A DNA stretch of 64,000 nucleotides, taken from Sialis fuliginosa (taxonomy: Eukaryota; Arthropoda; Insecta; Megaloptera; Sialidae). Of this stretch, positions 28,901 to 35,880 are shown piece by piece. The notes below the pieces were generated by a model. That model searched no databases. It had not been told where the DNA came from and was given only the letters and a program-made list of their open reading frames with translations. Position 1 is the stretch's first letter; every line of letters starts with the position of its first letter. The translations under genes were made by a program, and so were the position numbers. Location: positions 16,802,001 to 16,866,000 of the forward strand of contig OY540812.1 in the NCBI GenBank assembly GCA_961205875.1, written 5' to 3'.

Positions 28901-31900
28901 ATCCTTCTATTATAACTGTACTAATTTTGATTTTAAAAGTGAGTATACAATATTATAAAATAGTATAAATAATCATTTTAATTTCTTATCTAAATTGTTT
29001 CATTATATTTGATAATTACTTATTCATTTGCTAATTGTAATATTAAGATCTAATAATATGTTTTTTATTAACAAATATTTTATAAAAAAAAATTATTAAG
29101 AACAAATATGTCCGAGTTACCCCTCTCTGCTGGAGCCATTGATTCTACATACACAGAATAAATAAGAACGTGATCATAGAAAAATTAATTTAAACTTTAA
29201 TGATAACTTTCTTTAACCATAAAAACCCGATACTATTAAAATAAAATAACCCTCCGAACAAAAACTCATTTCATTATAAATAATGATGGGAAAATATAAA
29301 GCTGAAACAATTTCTTGATTGTATAATCATACAGTGTATGCCTATATAATTTTTTATCCATATTATTATTTAATTAAGTAATAAAGGGTAAATTGAAAGC
29401 TTATCAAATTTGAGAGCACTTTTGTATTAAGTCATTGAGAAAATGTTCAAGAGGGAAACACTTGTGATCTTTAATAAATAACGTACTTATTGTTTCATGT
29501 CGCTGAAACAAATACGCAACTTAAGTACATAGAAACTTTTATTTATTAACCCTTTAACTGTTATTAGAACGGCCGGATTGGAATGATAATTTGCCGCCTT
29601 TTTTATAGAATTATAATAAATTATAAATGGACTGTGTTACGCACTAATGTATTAACTTACACGAAGCTCTTTCCGAGATATCTACGTTTTTAATGCGAGC
29701 AATAAAACATATTTGTGATTTTGTTAGATACGGTTTTTTTTTAATTGGAAAAAAGTAATTTGGAATTTGGTTGGTTGATTAGATATATCATCCAATAAAA
29801 TCTAAAAAAAACACTGTTTACTATAACTATTCTCTCTTCAACCAAACCACAAATAGTACTTTACAAAGTGTTTTTGATAAATTATAATTGAAATAAAATT
29901 TTTATAGTCATGCTCTACTTTCTGTATTTTTGTGAGTTGATTTAGTGCATAATACAGCCCAAATATATTATTAAGGTAAAGCATTTGTTTGAGAAAAAAC
30001 TTACAATTTTTGTTGCACTGCGCAAATTAGCTTTTACAACTGCAAACAGTTTTAGAGCTGCTCAAACATGTGAAAAAGGCACACTAAAATAACTCCTGAT
30101 ATTATATTAAACAATGGATTTGATTAATATAAATATAATGTAGATATATTTAACGTAACAGTGTTATATATTTACTTACTATCTTTGTCATACATTATGC
30201 ATATTTTCGAATTTCAGAAACGGAATACCATAAACTATAAACCAAAGATGACAAATCAAAAATCTTTCGCGCACCAAAATAAGGAAAATCAAGTATCATA
30301 TGCACATTGTATCAGCGTACCATGATATGTATATAATTGTCTTGTATGTATAATGTATACGTTAATTCTTATTTTTATATTGTTAAATTCGTCGCGTGCC
30401 AGTAAAATTTTGTCGGTAAGTCATTAGTTTATCATCACTGACATAAACCGTTTATTTTTTCGCATGAAATAAAATATTTTGTACAGTAATGAGTAACACC
30501 TAATTATCTACATTAAAGAATATGTATATAGACAACCATATTTTCAAGCAAACTATTTCTTCATGAATCGATCTGAATATACTTTTAATTATTTTCTTCC
30601 ACCAACAATATCAAAATAGTATAGTAATCACAAGAAGGAACTGTTAATTAACAAGGGAAGAAATTGGGGTAAAGGTCGAGTTAAGAAATTCATTTTTTTT
30701 GCTGCAGTAATTCACTTTAAAAGGGTGAAATCATCCCATGTTTATTTTTACGTTTTTATTTTTAAATGATATAACTAAATATGAGAGGTAATTATTCTTA
30801 TATTTTACCTTGTAAGTAGAAAGAAGATCTCTTTGACTATTAAATCTATTATGAGAATAACAATTACAAAGTATTTATAGTAAATAGGTAAGCTATACAA
30901 ATTCTTCTCCCAGTCGGTGCGGTGTATTGAGGTCGGGCTAGTACGTTCCTGGAGTCAGACAAATGCGTTCTCGGTCCTTTTGGAGCACGATGACTATATA
31001 AGGCACTGCTCTGCACCGGTTATAATCTTCCACGCCGCTTATAGACAATAACCATTTAAGGTTAGGTTATGGCTCGCGTACGTGCTCCATATGCAGTGGT
31101 GGATACGTGCCAGGGGTCGAGGGGGTGTTTATATTGAAAAAAAGTATGGCGTTGTATTATTAGAGACGATATTCGTTTTTGATGAAGAATTTTTAGGTCA
31201 GAGTTCAGAAATCTAAGTACCCGTAGTTATGGTACGTGGTACTAAAAAAATCCCTAATCTAACTCGTTTTTTATATTTATTTTTCAAAAAATCAGATTCT
31301 TAACACAAAAATACAGGTTTTCATTAAAAAAAATACCATCAAAAAAAAAAAAATATCATGTTATTATCCCCTCCAAACTTTTGTCTGAATTTTTTTTTCG
31401 TAAGCAGTTTACTTTTCGAAATAAAAATTCATAACCGTTTATTTTAACGTTGCGGTATATGACAAAGAAAATTTTTGAATTTGATTTTCTCGAGAATGGC
31501 TGAATAGTGCGCGCTACTGCTGCGGCAAGTTAATGTACAAGTGAAGACCTTCACGTGCTATAAGTAAAAAACAAATCCGGGTACCTGACTCCCCCCTTGT
31601 TACTCGTTTTAACTTCTAACTATTAAAATATGATAAAAAAATTATATTTATATAAACATTATTTTCATTACCTCAAGCTTAGATTAGGAAAGACTATGGA
31701 TACATAACAACCAATGCTAGTCCGTATATGAAAATGTTACCAAAAGCCATCTTTTTTTAATTGTCAAAATCGCATATTGTCTCAGAGGCGTCAGTTGAAA
31801 ATTTATAATATGAAAATATGCTTTAAATTACAATTGAATTTAGTAGGTATGAGAGATGATAGTTCCAAATAAACATTTCTCTGTTAATCAATTATCACTG

Positions 31901-34827
31901 AAATACCTTTAATGACAATATAAAACATTTATTATTAATTAATTTTATAATCCAAAACAATTGACATTTATTTTAAAATCTGAATGATACACCAATGACT
32001 CGTGGAGCGATTTTTCGTGGTGCGATATGGTAACAACGCTAGGTAATGTGTTATTTGTCCTTTATCTTACATTGTCTAACAAGGGAAAGCAGCACGGTTA
32101 ATGAGAATTTCAATGAGCTTGTGGTATGTCAAACTAGAGCAAAAATAAAAAGACACATGTCCAACAATTTGATCTCATAGGCCTTAATTACAAAGATTGA
32201 CAATAGATGTTTGTGGTTTCTTTCAAGTTTGTTTTTTATTAAAACTTTTCAATTTATTAATTAAAAACTAATGAGTTGTGTCAATAATAAATTAAATTTA
32301 CTTTAAAACAAATTAATAATTATGTACTGGCGTATATAACAATATTTTCATTGTCAATAATAATATATGTTTTATTTATGTCTAATTTATCGATTTTTAC
32401 GCAAGTGGGAGAGGTAATGTGTACAAAAAAAAAAAAAATAATTGTAAATAAAATTTAAAATCAAAATCTTAAAACCAGGCGAGACGCCAGCGCGTTGACC
32501 GTAGGGCCAACACACTTATATTTCGAGCGAACATAATACACGGTTATATTGCATACACAAATTTTCAAAGTTAATTATCTTTGTAATTAAGGCCTATGAG
32601 ATCAAATTGTTGGACACGTGCCTTTTTATTTTTGCTCTAGTTTGACATACCACACACTCATTGAAATTCTCATTAACCGTGCTGTTGCTTCCCCTTGTAA
32701 GACTTCAAGACTATCAAAGATATTTTTCAATAAACAGGAAATCAAATCAAAACAAAACTTATATTTTACAAACATCAACTTCACATTTCCATCTATGAAA
32801 AGAAACTAGATCCGCCAATGATTACATTATAATATAATATACATGAGTGATATAAATACAGATAGATGTCTAACTGTCAACCGAAGCCCACATCCGAAGT
32901 ATAACAAAGCCGAAATCTGGCCTTGTAGTCGATAAGCGAATGCAATCCGCGACAAGAAAACATTCTCCCACAAACAGATAACGTTTACATCGCACGTAAA
33001 ATACATAACATTCCCATATCGGTACACAGTGACACTGAATGCACAAACAAGATGGATTATGTTTGTTATAACGTATGAGATTTCTACTTCTTTATATAAA
33101 TCATAAAACCTATGTATGTTATACATTATAGTAGAAAATTATGTCCGCAATAGATCAATCATTAATTTCTTCAATCTCATTTTTTCTTATATACTTTTGG
33201 AATTAAACTTTTATATTGGATCATTTGGATCGCTCATATTTTCAATGTTTGCGAATGTAATTTAAAGTAGTCAATTGCAAAAACAATTAAGTGAACTTTT
33301 TTTCTAATTTCGTTCAAACTTGAGCTGTTAATTAGATTATTTTATACTATTTCAGTCAAAAAATAGTGACTAATTTCACTTTTAACATATTTTTACTTTC
33401 TTATACCCATCTAAGTATATGAAATGTACATATTGTGAAGTACGTACAGTGAAGCCGATTTTTTCGAAATCCGAATTTTGATGGATATTCTGACTATTTT
33501 CGCTATGATGTATGTGTCTGTCGGTCTGTAAGTGCTGTAACTCAAATACGACAAATCGTAGAAGGCTGAAATTTTATATTTAAGTTTTTTGTCTGAGAAG
33601 AAAATCTCATATTTTTGAAAACGTTCTTTCAACCTGATACGAATGTTTACTGACGTCGATTTTTGAATTTTTTGAATTAGTTTGAAACAGTGCGAATTAG
33701 AGAAAAATGGTCAAGTTAAAAATTGTAGGTAATATTATTATCTATAATTTATGTTCTATGCATTTTTTTCGAAAAAACAAATTATTGAAAAAAAATTATT
33801 TATAATTCAAATGGTTCATAACAGTTGGAAAAAAATTTACGGAGAATAAATATTTTTTTATCTAAAACAGTTTTATTTTTATTTCAAAAATAATTCGAAA
33901 ATTCAAAAATTGATAAGAGTAAACATTTTCGATTAAGTTATTACGTTCAAAAAAATTCATTTAATACATAATGTAGAGAATAATATGATCTATAGTTTAT
34001 GTCCCATTTATTTTATTCTATCTTTTATTAGTTCGTCAGAAATATGTTTTAATAAAATAAAAATCACGTACACTGTTCATTGTCAGCATTATGTATAAGA
34101 AAGTCCCATGGCAGATATTTTTTTAATTTTAGTGACATTAATACAGTTGAAAAAAGATACATAAATAATACAATATGTGGGCAGTTACAATACTGACGAA
34201 TAGTAAAATATTCATTTCAAACGTTGCCGAGAACTACATAATAATAATAAAATTTAAATGTCTACTATTTATTTTTGTTACTTCTAGTTATACCACATCG
34301 TTCTGGTCATAATTTCATTCAAAATTTCGTTACATATTTCAGTGGGCACTTCAAAAATTGAACGAAAATTTAAAAGTAAGTATTGCATAGAATTCAAAAA
34401 TCACTACCGATATTCAAACATCAACCCTTTAGTTAAGTAGTTTCGTTCTCGAAAACAATAAATTATATTTTAGTAAAATCATTTTTATGGGTTCTACAAA
34501 AAAAAAATACAAAATAACAAACTACCTGTTTTAAATCCAGCGTAACCGTAACATGCTCATACTGCGTTCCCTGCTGTAACGTGGGGCTCTGCCACGCCTT
34601 GCCAGACCCGTCAATCGCGTTGTGTATCGGGTGTCTTTTGGAGGCGGCGTCACAAACCCCACAAGCGTCCAACCTGCTTCCGCCACCGCGCCCCAGGTCG
34701 GCGCTCAGCCGGCAAAACTCCTCAGGACCCGTTTCGCCGCACGTTGCGTTCGAGTATATCAATGCGTAGCGGGCCACGTTGAACACCGGAAGCCCGTCGG
34801 AATGGATTGTAGGATTGTGACGAAGTC
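4796..34827 (-). CDS. wb: Laminin subunit alpha, alpha-1/2 (wing blister) type, partial gene of ten exons
   Basis: Secreted basement-membrane chain that assembles with a beta and a gamma laminin. Its LN domain drives network polymerisation. Exons on the minus strand are 34827-34526, 12265-12023, 10756-10466, 10256-10035, 9201-8893, 8703-8563, 8110-7709, 7641-6620, 6555-6252 and 4973-4796. All junctions are AG/GT, and the reading frame is continuous over about 1137 residues with no stop. The domain order is LN, about 4.5 LE repeats, L4, then LE repeats. This is the alpha-1/2 order; alpha-3/5 chains carry a longer LE run after LN. The LN sequence tracks vertebrate alpha-2 landmarks (SNATC, HPIHNAIDG, TLDLKQ, ICTSYYS, LENGE, LINGRP). 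The 5' exon with start and signal peptide, and the 3' half (coiled coil, LG domains), are not seen. Symbol by homology from memory of the family, not from a search. Confidence 0.9.
4974..6251 (-). other. Laminin intron, 1278 bp, holding an inverted-repeat element
   Basis: Bounded by donor GTAAGT at 6251 and acceptor TTTAG ending at 4974 on the minus strand. About half of it is the inverted-repeat element at 5252-5949. The rest is AT-rich, with poly-T tracts near 5100 and 5165 and no coding signal. Confidence 0.8.
5252..5949. mobile_element. Non-autonomous DNA transposon with ~63-bp terminal inverted repeats
   Basis: TATATAAAGACAAGG begins at 5252 and its reverse complement ends at 5949. The arms (5252-5315 and 5887-5949) are nearly identical and include GGTAGTCTCAATAGCT and AATCAGCGTTTGCGCGG. 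The interior (about 570 bp) has no transposase reading frame, but contains an inner patch with three CTCCGGGTTTTG-type words (5590-5655) and CAGGGTTCCCATCATTTGG (5844), which resembles another transposon end, so nesting is likely. No clear target-site duplication was seen, so the superfamily is undetermined. Confidence 0.75.
6252..6555 (-). CDS. wb: Laminin alpha exon: three LE repeats
   Basis: One base plus 101 codons. It completes an isoleucine codon begun in the previous exon (CE-I-CDDGFFGDP) and ends TGT GAG before GTAAGT. It covers the end of one LE repeat, a full repeat (ACGGAGPCDPRTGRCLHC ending at CIAC) and most of the next (SCDVNGAVSEQCDPQTG, GENCDQCE). The motifs CDPRTGRC and CDPQTGVCEC are classical LE signatures. 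The rod these repeats form presumably spaces L4 from the coiled coil. The 64-bp intron before it is near the minimum for insects. Confidence 0.93.
6620..7641 (-). CDS. wb: Laminin alpha exon: end of L4, LE repeats and a ~150-residue insert
   Basis: 340 codons plus two bases, the largest exon seen. It starts FTTSTFTSHHDHRPV after AG at 7643-7642 and ends CE-AT before GTAAGT at 6619. The first ~60 residues finish the L4 domain (AEFLSTLSDVKNILLRAKF). LE sequence follows (CICPSGYTGNNCEFC), then about 150 residues rich in Asn, Ser, Thr, Tyr, Glu and Asp with no cysteine (about 7385-6918). The LE series then resumes at GGICIKCDCNGHSRTC, GDKCERCMQGYFGNP, CACPLLDPRNNFSPSC and CPVGYVGDHCE. In vertebrate alpha-2 the same gap is about a dozen residues. 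The insert contains RTKRR and RAKR/S basic motifs near its end. It is read through without intron or frameshift, so it is part of the protein as encoded. Confidence 0.92.
7709..8110 (-). CDS. wb: Laminin alpha exon: L4 (laminin IV/B) domain with RGD
   Basis: 134 codons, phase 0 at both ends, from YKTLDGWLISDTS to WFHLNDEE. This is most of the L4 domain, a globular module inserted within an LE repeat of the short arm. Visible features are a WWWW run (TGG x4, 7966-7955) followed by LAPPNVYCGSRLDAYGSYI, a region matching the conserved YW.AP..YLG..L..YGG area of the family, and an RGD tripeptide at codons 7870-7862 in VSMRGDSSGKP. Two consecutive acidic residues end the exon at GTAATA. The neighbouring 67-bp intron is short and clean. 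Confidence 0.92.
8111..8562 (-). other. Laminin intron, 452 bp
   Basis: Between donor GTAAGT (8562) and acceptor TTTTCAG (ends 8111). AT-rich, with no repeat or exon recognised; the small reading frames here have no cysteine pattern or other coding sign. Confidence 0.8.
8563..8703 (-). CDS. wb: Laminin alpha exon: LE repeat leading into L4
   Basis: 47 codons, phase 0 at both ends: it starts ANVEGPTCGLCKPGYYAL and ends CEPMLPKKQT. The first part closes an LE repeat begun in the exon at 8893-9201. CVPCYCSGVSELCEP opens the half LE repeat that is interrupted by L4. The switch from LE to L4 after only about 4.5 repeats is what assigns the chain to the alpha-1/2 type. Confidence 0.92.
8893..9201 (-). 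CDS. wb: Laminin alpha exon: LE repeats 2 to 4
   Basis: 103 codons, phase 0 at both ends, from NNTTGINCESC to CDTACECK. It covers the end of LE2 (INCESCIPGYFRPDDRS), LE3 (CDCDPRGSAGPCLQEA, GQCLCRQGYAGHKCDVC) and the start of LE4 (CLCDSRGTLTPHNCDTAC). The cysteine spacing and the GYAGHKCDVCAPGYRGFPDC run are typical of the laminin short arm. An NTT sequon sits at the start. GC in third positions is higher here than in the L4 and insert exons to the left. Confidence 0.93.
9202..10034 (-). other. Laminin intron, 833 bp
   Basis: Donor GTGAGA at 10034, acceptor TTTCAG ending at 9202. It contains an imperfect internal duplication (9539-9627: GAATGACC..TTTTTTTAGGTCTTTCAA versus GATTGACCTC..TTTTTAGGTTTTTCAA) and a short G run near 9765. 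A 67-codon open frame at 9447-9650 has no recognisable domain and I do not call it a gene. Confidence 0.75.
10035..10256 (-). CDS. wb: Laminin alpha exon: LE1 and LE2
   Basis: 74 codons, phase 0 at both ends, from IGECRCEGNAC to GGGVCIDCK. CRCEGNACGAQCEYCC has the paired cysteines characteristic of the first LE repeat of laminins (compare the CCPGFHQ.PWR pattern), here CCLLHNQVPWRAN. LE2 starts CQCHGHTDKCRYD and reaches GRYRGGGVCIDC, also a family signature. It joins in frame to NNTTGINCESC in the next exon. Confidence 0.93.
10466..10756 (-). CDS. wb: Laminin alpha exon: C-terminal part of LN domain
   Basis: 97 codons, phase 0 at both ends, from IHTHLINGRPGAN to CIINNETW before GTATGT. It matches the end of the LN domain: INGRP, FTKARYVRLRLLRMRT, then RLYYAIRDINIGAKCLCNGLASRC leading into LE1. 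Between them lies an Ala/Arg-rich stretch of about 25 residues (codons 41-65, 10636-10562) that contains AGAGGPRARLLLRR and an AAAAA run; the corresponding vertebrate alpha-2 stretch is not Ala/Arg-rich. The exon is much more GC-rich than its surroundings. LN domains of three chains form the nodes of the laminin network. Confidence 0.93.
10757..12022 (-). other. Laminin intron, 1266 bp
   Basis: Donor GTTAGT at 12022, acceptor TTTTCAG ending at 10757. Very AT-rich; I see no repeat with defined ends and no exon. An 81-codon open frame on the plus strand (11740-11985) is low-complexity and unconvincing. Confidence 0.75.
12023..12265 (-). CDS. wb: Laminin alpha exon: middle of LN domain
   Basis: 81 codons, phase 0 at both ends. 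It starts VYQVAYVIVRSGSAPRP and ends KLFPLENGE before GTTAGT. GWVLERSLDGEEFLPWQYY and DTDVICTSYYSKLFPLENGE are near-diagnostic LN sequences with close counterparts in vertebrate alpha-1/2. The TTTTAG acceptor follows a T-rich tract. GC-rich codon use resembles the two other LN exons and contrasts with the AT-rich L4/insert exons. Confidence 0.95.
12630..12950 (+). repeat. Interspersed repeat, CTGACTGACTC family
   Basis: Starts with CACTCACTGACTGACTCATT and continues with ATTCAACCCCTAAGGGG, TTCGAAGTTCAACTCTAATAGGGG and ends GACGAAGCCACGAGCGGGTC. The same order of words appears in the longer copy at 60455-61290. Repeats with an end like GCGAAGCCGCGGG..CAGCTAG are abundant in many insects; the autonomous parent is not visible here. 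Confidence 0.6.
13240..13530. other. GC-rich, CpG-rich island in the intron
   Basis: Contrasts strongly with flanking AT-rich DNA: GCGCGTGTGTGGCGGTTCCC, CCCACCCCCACCACGGGTG, GGCCCGGCACTG. No laminin-like coding, no splice-framed exon and no recognised transposon ends. It could be an intronic enhancer or an alternative promoter, or an old repeat. Sequence alone does not decide. Confidence 0.35.
13605..14444. mobile_element. hAT-type non-autonomous element, 840 bp, perfect 8-bp target duplication
   Basis: Ends are CAGGGCTTCGAACCG (13605-13619) and its exact inverse CGGTTCGAAGCCCTG (14430-14444). The flanking 8 bases on both sides are AAATTTTG (13597-13604 and 14445-14452). An 8-bp duplication and CAGGG termini are hAT hallmarks. 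Subterminal sequence on both sides is rich in GGTTCGGTT-like words. No transposase frame remains in the interior. Confidence 0.88.
14800..15110. repeat. Region with repeated GCGAACCCCCTG words
   Basis: GCGCGAACCCTTTGATGTGAATG (near 14798), GTGCGAACCCCCTG (14829) and ATGCGAACCCCCTGG (15092) occur within 300 bp, with poly-A and AT-rich spacers. Looks like a degenerate repeat; no ends defined. Confidence 0.4.
16746..16955. mobile_element. Probable hAT-type MITE, ~210 bp
   Basis: Left end CAGAGCCGTACTTATGAAT and right end (inverse strand) CAGGACCGCACTTACACATT are similar inverted termini. Flanking octamers AATAACGG and AGTAGCGA agree at five of eight positions, compatible with a decayed target duplication. 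No coding potential. Confidence 0.5.
17190..17310. other. Short GC-rich island in the intron
   Basis: TTTGCGCTGGTTCGCGGTC, CCGTCTAGATCCGCGCCG and CCCGCGGGCCATGAC within 120 bp of AT-rich DNA. No exon or repeat ends seen. Possible regulatory element; unproven. Confidence 0.25.
19233..19575 (+). repeat. Interspersed repeat beginning ACTAGCTGTGCCCGCGG
   Basis: Begins ACTAGCTGTGCCCGCGGTTT and ends near GATAAGCGCACTAACGGACAG followed by AGACAGACGC. A second copy in the same orientation lies at 44860-45145 and shares TTTCCGACTTGATTTACTAT and the same tail. Repeats starting TAGCTG..CCCGCGG are widespread in insects and often derive from LINE-related elements; the class here is not proven. Confidence 0.65.
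20630..20755 (-). repeat. Repeat copy, inverted relative to 33450-33560
   Basis: On the minus strand it reads AAGCCGATTTTTTTCTAATT, TCCGAATTTTGATGGA, TTCTGACTATTTTC and TGTCGGTCT, in the same order as the plus-strand copy near 33450. It ends in an ACAGACAT-type tract. Confidence 0.6.
21061..21243. other. GC-richer segment of unknown nature
   Basis: Contains ACGCAGGGTCGCCCGACGGG, GGGCCCCATG and AAGGCCCTGCACCAG inside AT-rich intron. A 60-codon frame on the minus strand crosses it, without recognisable domain. It could be an old retroelement fragment. I cannot name it. Confidence 0.3.
22743..23014. mobile_element. Foldback element, 272 bp, ~110-bp arms
   Basis: The left arm from TTACCAAGTAGGTAATTTTT (22743) and the right arm ending ACTTACTTGGTAA (23014) are near-perfect inverse copies. 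They include TCTAAAGTTTTCGTT, CGTCATTAAAATGAATTTT and TGTACGATTTTTTT. The loop is about 50 bp. The structure would form a long hairpin if transcribed. No coding capacity. Confidence 0.85.
23841..24040. mobile_element. Foldback element, ~200 bp
   Basis: GAGGTGAGTTCCAAAACTCG at the left is matched in inverse by GAATTTTGGAACTCACCTT at the right. The arms of about 65 bp also share TTCGTTCCATTTTAAAA and AATCGAGA. The central loop holds TTGAGCGAGTTTTGCTCAAA, itself a small palindrome. Confidence 0.8.
24260..24515 (-). repeat. Interspersed repeat copy (GGTTCCGAAG family)
   Basis: On the minus strand it begins GGTTCCGAAGGTACGTACTA and continues CGCCATTTTTGAGTTATA, TTTGAAATGATATTGTTGAC and CAGTAGTTATTGAGTTAGAA. 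This matches the plus-strand copy starting at 27663. Confidence 0.7.
25592..25758. mobile_element. Short inverted-repeat MITE, ~167 bp
   Basis: TATGTTACGGTCAGTGTGAT at the left and its inverse, ATTACACTGACCGTAACATA, at the right. The interior carries TTAGTTTAGGTTAGGTTGCG, a TTAGG-like tract, and an internal AATATTAATACG word. AT-rich flanks prevent a clear call of the target duplication. Confidence 0.75.
26533..27077. mobile_element. Inverted-repeat element, 545 bp
   Basis: Terminal AATAGGCATGATGCC (26533-26547) and its exact inverse GGCATCATGCCTATT (27063-27077). Subterminal inverse blocks are also visible: TTGACGTCACGCC with AACACTCC on one side, and GCCGTGACGTCATCCACTC with GGTGTTTTATC on the other. 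CRE-like TGACGTCA cores occur in these blocks. No transposase frame. Confidence 0.7.
27270..27470. promoter_or_regulatory. GC-rich candidate regulatory island
   Basis: A CA/CG simple tract passes into GC-rich unique sequence with a perfect AP-1-type TGACTCA (27368-27374), AGATGGCGTC (27420-27429, resembling insect CTCF-type sites) and GGCGGCGGGAACGCGC. It lies in the large LN intron. The motifs are short, so this is only a candidate. Confidence 0.3.
27663..28352 (+). repeat. Interspersed repeat (GGTTCCGAAG family), longer copy
   Basis: Starts GGTTCCGAAGTACGTACTAC and ends near TTTTTTCGGAACCCT, so the ends are short inverse matches. It contains TTTGAAATGATATTG, ACCAGTAGTTACCGAGTTAG, a C/G-rich patch at 28170 and a tail ACGCACGGGCGGACAGACG. 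Related copies are at 24260-24515 and 59430-59800. Confidence 0.65.
29990..30098 (-). mobile_element. Partial copy of the CAGGGGTTATTTTAG hAT-type MITE
   Basis: On the plus strand it reads CAAATTAGCTTTTACAACTGC and then CACACTAAAATAACTCCTG, matching the right half of the elements at 35329-35556 and 51115-51283. The left terminus is not recognisable, so it is truncated or diverged. Confidence 0.6.
30900..31100 (+). promoter_or_regulatory. GC-richer segment with a TATA-box-like motif
   Basis: GACTATATAAGGCACTGCTC places a good TATA box (30995-31001) in a locally GC-rich context (GTCGGTGCGGTG, CTGCACCGG, CACGCCGC). No open frame follows downstream. At 31094 the sequence CAGTGGTGGATACGTGCCAG resembles a transposon terminus, so the segment may instead be part of a repeat. 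Confidence 0.25.
32079..32698. mobile_element. Inverted-repeat element, 620 bp, ~123-bp arms
   Basis: Left arm 32079-32201 begins ACAAGGGAAAGCAGCACGG. The right arm 32575-32698 is its inverse and ends CCCCTTGT. Shared blocks include GGTATGTCAAACTAGAGC, GTCCAACAATTTGATCTCAT and GGCCTTAATTACAAAG. The interior is AT-rich with no coding sign. Confidence 0.85.
33450..33560 (+). repeat. Repeat copy, inverted relative to 20630-20755
   Basis: AGCCGATTTTTTCGAAATCC, GAATTTTGATGGATATTCTG, then TGTCTGTCGGTCTGTAAG. Same word order as the minus-strand copy near 20.7 kb. Element ends not defined. Confidence 0.6.
34526..34827 (-). CDS. wb: Laminin alpha exon: N-terminal part of LN domain
   Basis: Two bases plus 100 codons. 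The acceptor is TTTTTCCAG (AG at 34829-34828), and the exon ends ACGCTGGATTTAAAACAG before GTAGTT. It begins (G)LRHNPTIHSDG, and then FNVARYALIYSNATCGETGP, the conserved start of LN with an N-glycosylation sequon. GVCDAASKRHPIHNAIDG and HVTVTLDLKQ follow; HPI.NAIDG is an LN hallmark. A glycine/arginine-rich LGRGGGSRLDAC lies between. The exon needs a phase-1 upstream exon with start codon and signal peptide, which I could not find. It is GC-rich compared with the flanking DNA. Confidence 0.93.
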
Positions 34828-35149
34828 CTGGAAAAATAAATTAAATAGTACAAATTAATTTTATTACCGAAAATAGAATAAATACTTCCAGTAATCTTTA
34901 TATCTCTGGAGTATTAAATTAGTATGTACCTACTACATGGGCTGAAAAGTCTTTGGCCTGACATACAGATGACGACATAAACAAAAAATCCTTATGCTTC
35001 CCACAGAGTACCAACCTTAACTAGAATACTGTCAAAATTTAATAACATTTCATGTACTCTTGTTCAAGTTACAGCCTTCGAAGTGACGCTACTTTAATTA
35101 GTTAATTAATTTCGTGTTTTTATTAAACATTGTTTTTCAATGGGGAAAA

Positions 35150-35880
35150 ATACTGGTGGGTAGCGTGTTCGATTTTCAAAGCAAAATTTGGCACTGTATC
35201 ACCGCAACGAGAAGGATTTTTACATGCGATTTGTGACAATAGATGAAACATGGATCCATTACTACATACCGGAGTCCAATCGGCAATCAGCAGAATAGTT
35301 ATTGCCTGATGAAAGCCGTCCGAAACTCCGGGGGTTACTATAAGAAAATTTTTCAACTGCAAATACCTTCTTTTTTGCTTTATTGCTCTACACTTTGTAT
35401 ATTTCTCTCTTACAAATTATTACAAATTATAGTGACCTTTATATATATATTTTTCTACTTGAAATTTTTCAACTTCACAAATTAGCTTTTCAAATTGCCG
35501 TTTTCATTTTTGAAACTGCAAAAACAAACTAAAACTACACACTAAAATAACCTCTGCAAAATTCCCCAAAACAGTCGGCGGGTAAAGTTCTTGCTAGTAT
35601 TTTTTGGGATGCACATGGTATAATATTTATTGACAAACCTTCAACATGGTAAAACAATCAACAAAGAATATTACCGTGCATTACTGGATCGATTATACGA
35701 CGAAGTCAAAGCAAAACGACCGCAAATGGCGAATGAATTGGTTTCGCACCCACCGTATTCTCCTGATATAGTCCCCAGCGACTACTACCTTTTTCCAAAA
35801 TTGAAAATTTGGCTCTCTGGTAAAAGATTTTACTCTAATGAAGAGGTCGAGTTGGAAACAAGACAGACTTGACGCGAACC
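35150..35880 (+). pseudogene. Mariner transposase pseudogene
   Basis: Cut-and-paste transposase of the DDD mariner group. The first catalytic Asp region is present as TIDETWIH (about 35235-35260). GESRPK-like sequence is interrupted by the MITE at 35329-35556 and resumes as PKQSAGKVLASIFWDAHG (about 35567-35620). The open frame 35630-35872 continues the C-terminal part with a frame change. The block normally carrying HQDNAP between LLDRLYDE and HPPYSPD is deleted, so the second catalytic Asp is missing. The third region, PHPPYSPD.APSD-like, remains as SHPPYSPDIVPSDY. The N-terminal DNA-binding part is eroded. Confidence 0.85.
35329..35556. mobile_element. hAT-type MITE nested in the mariner
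   Basis: It interrupts transposase codons. The left end CGGGGGTTACTATAAG and the inverse of the right end, CAGAGGTTATTTTAGTGTG, match the CAGGGGTTATTTTAGTG terminus of the element at 51115-51283. Flanking octamers CGAAACTC and CAAAATTC agree at six of eight positions, a decayed 8-bp duplication. The interior shares CAAATTAGCTTTT and GTTTTCATTTTTG with the 51-kb copy in the opposite orientation. Confidence 0.8.

Larger units (their letters stand above)
12266..34525 (-). other. 22.3-kb intron inside the LN domain
   Basis: Donor GTAGTT at 34525 after TLDLKQ, acceptor ending at 12266 before VYQVAY; the two halves of the LN domain join in phase 0. I found no further laminin exon inside. The intron holds many transposon relics (listed separately) and GC-rich islands near 13240-13530, 17190-17310, 21110-21230, 27270-27470 and 30900-31100 that could be regulatory or remnants of other repeats. 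Stretches not listed separately are AT-rich and show me nothing. Confidence 0.8.

Noticed and set aside
34581..34858. Plus-strand frames over the first LN exon
   Set aside because: Antisense shadows of a GC-rich laminin exon.
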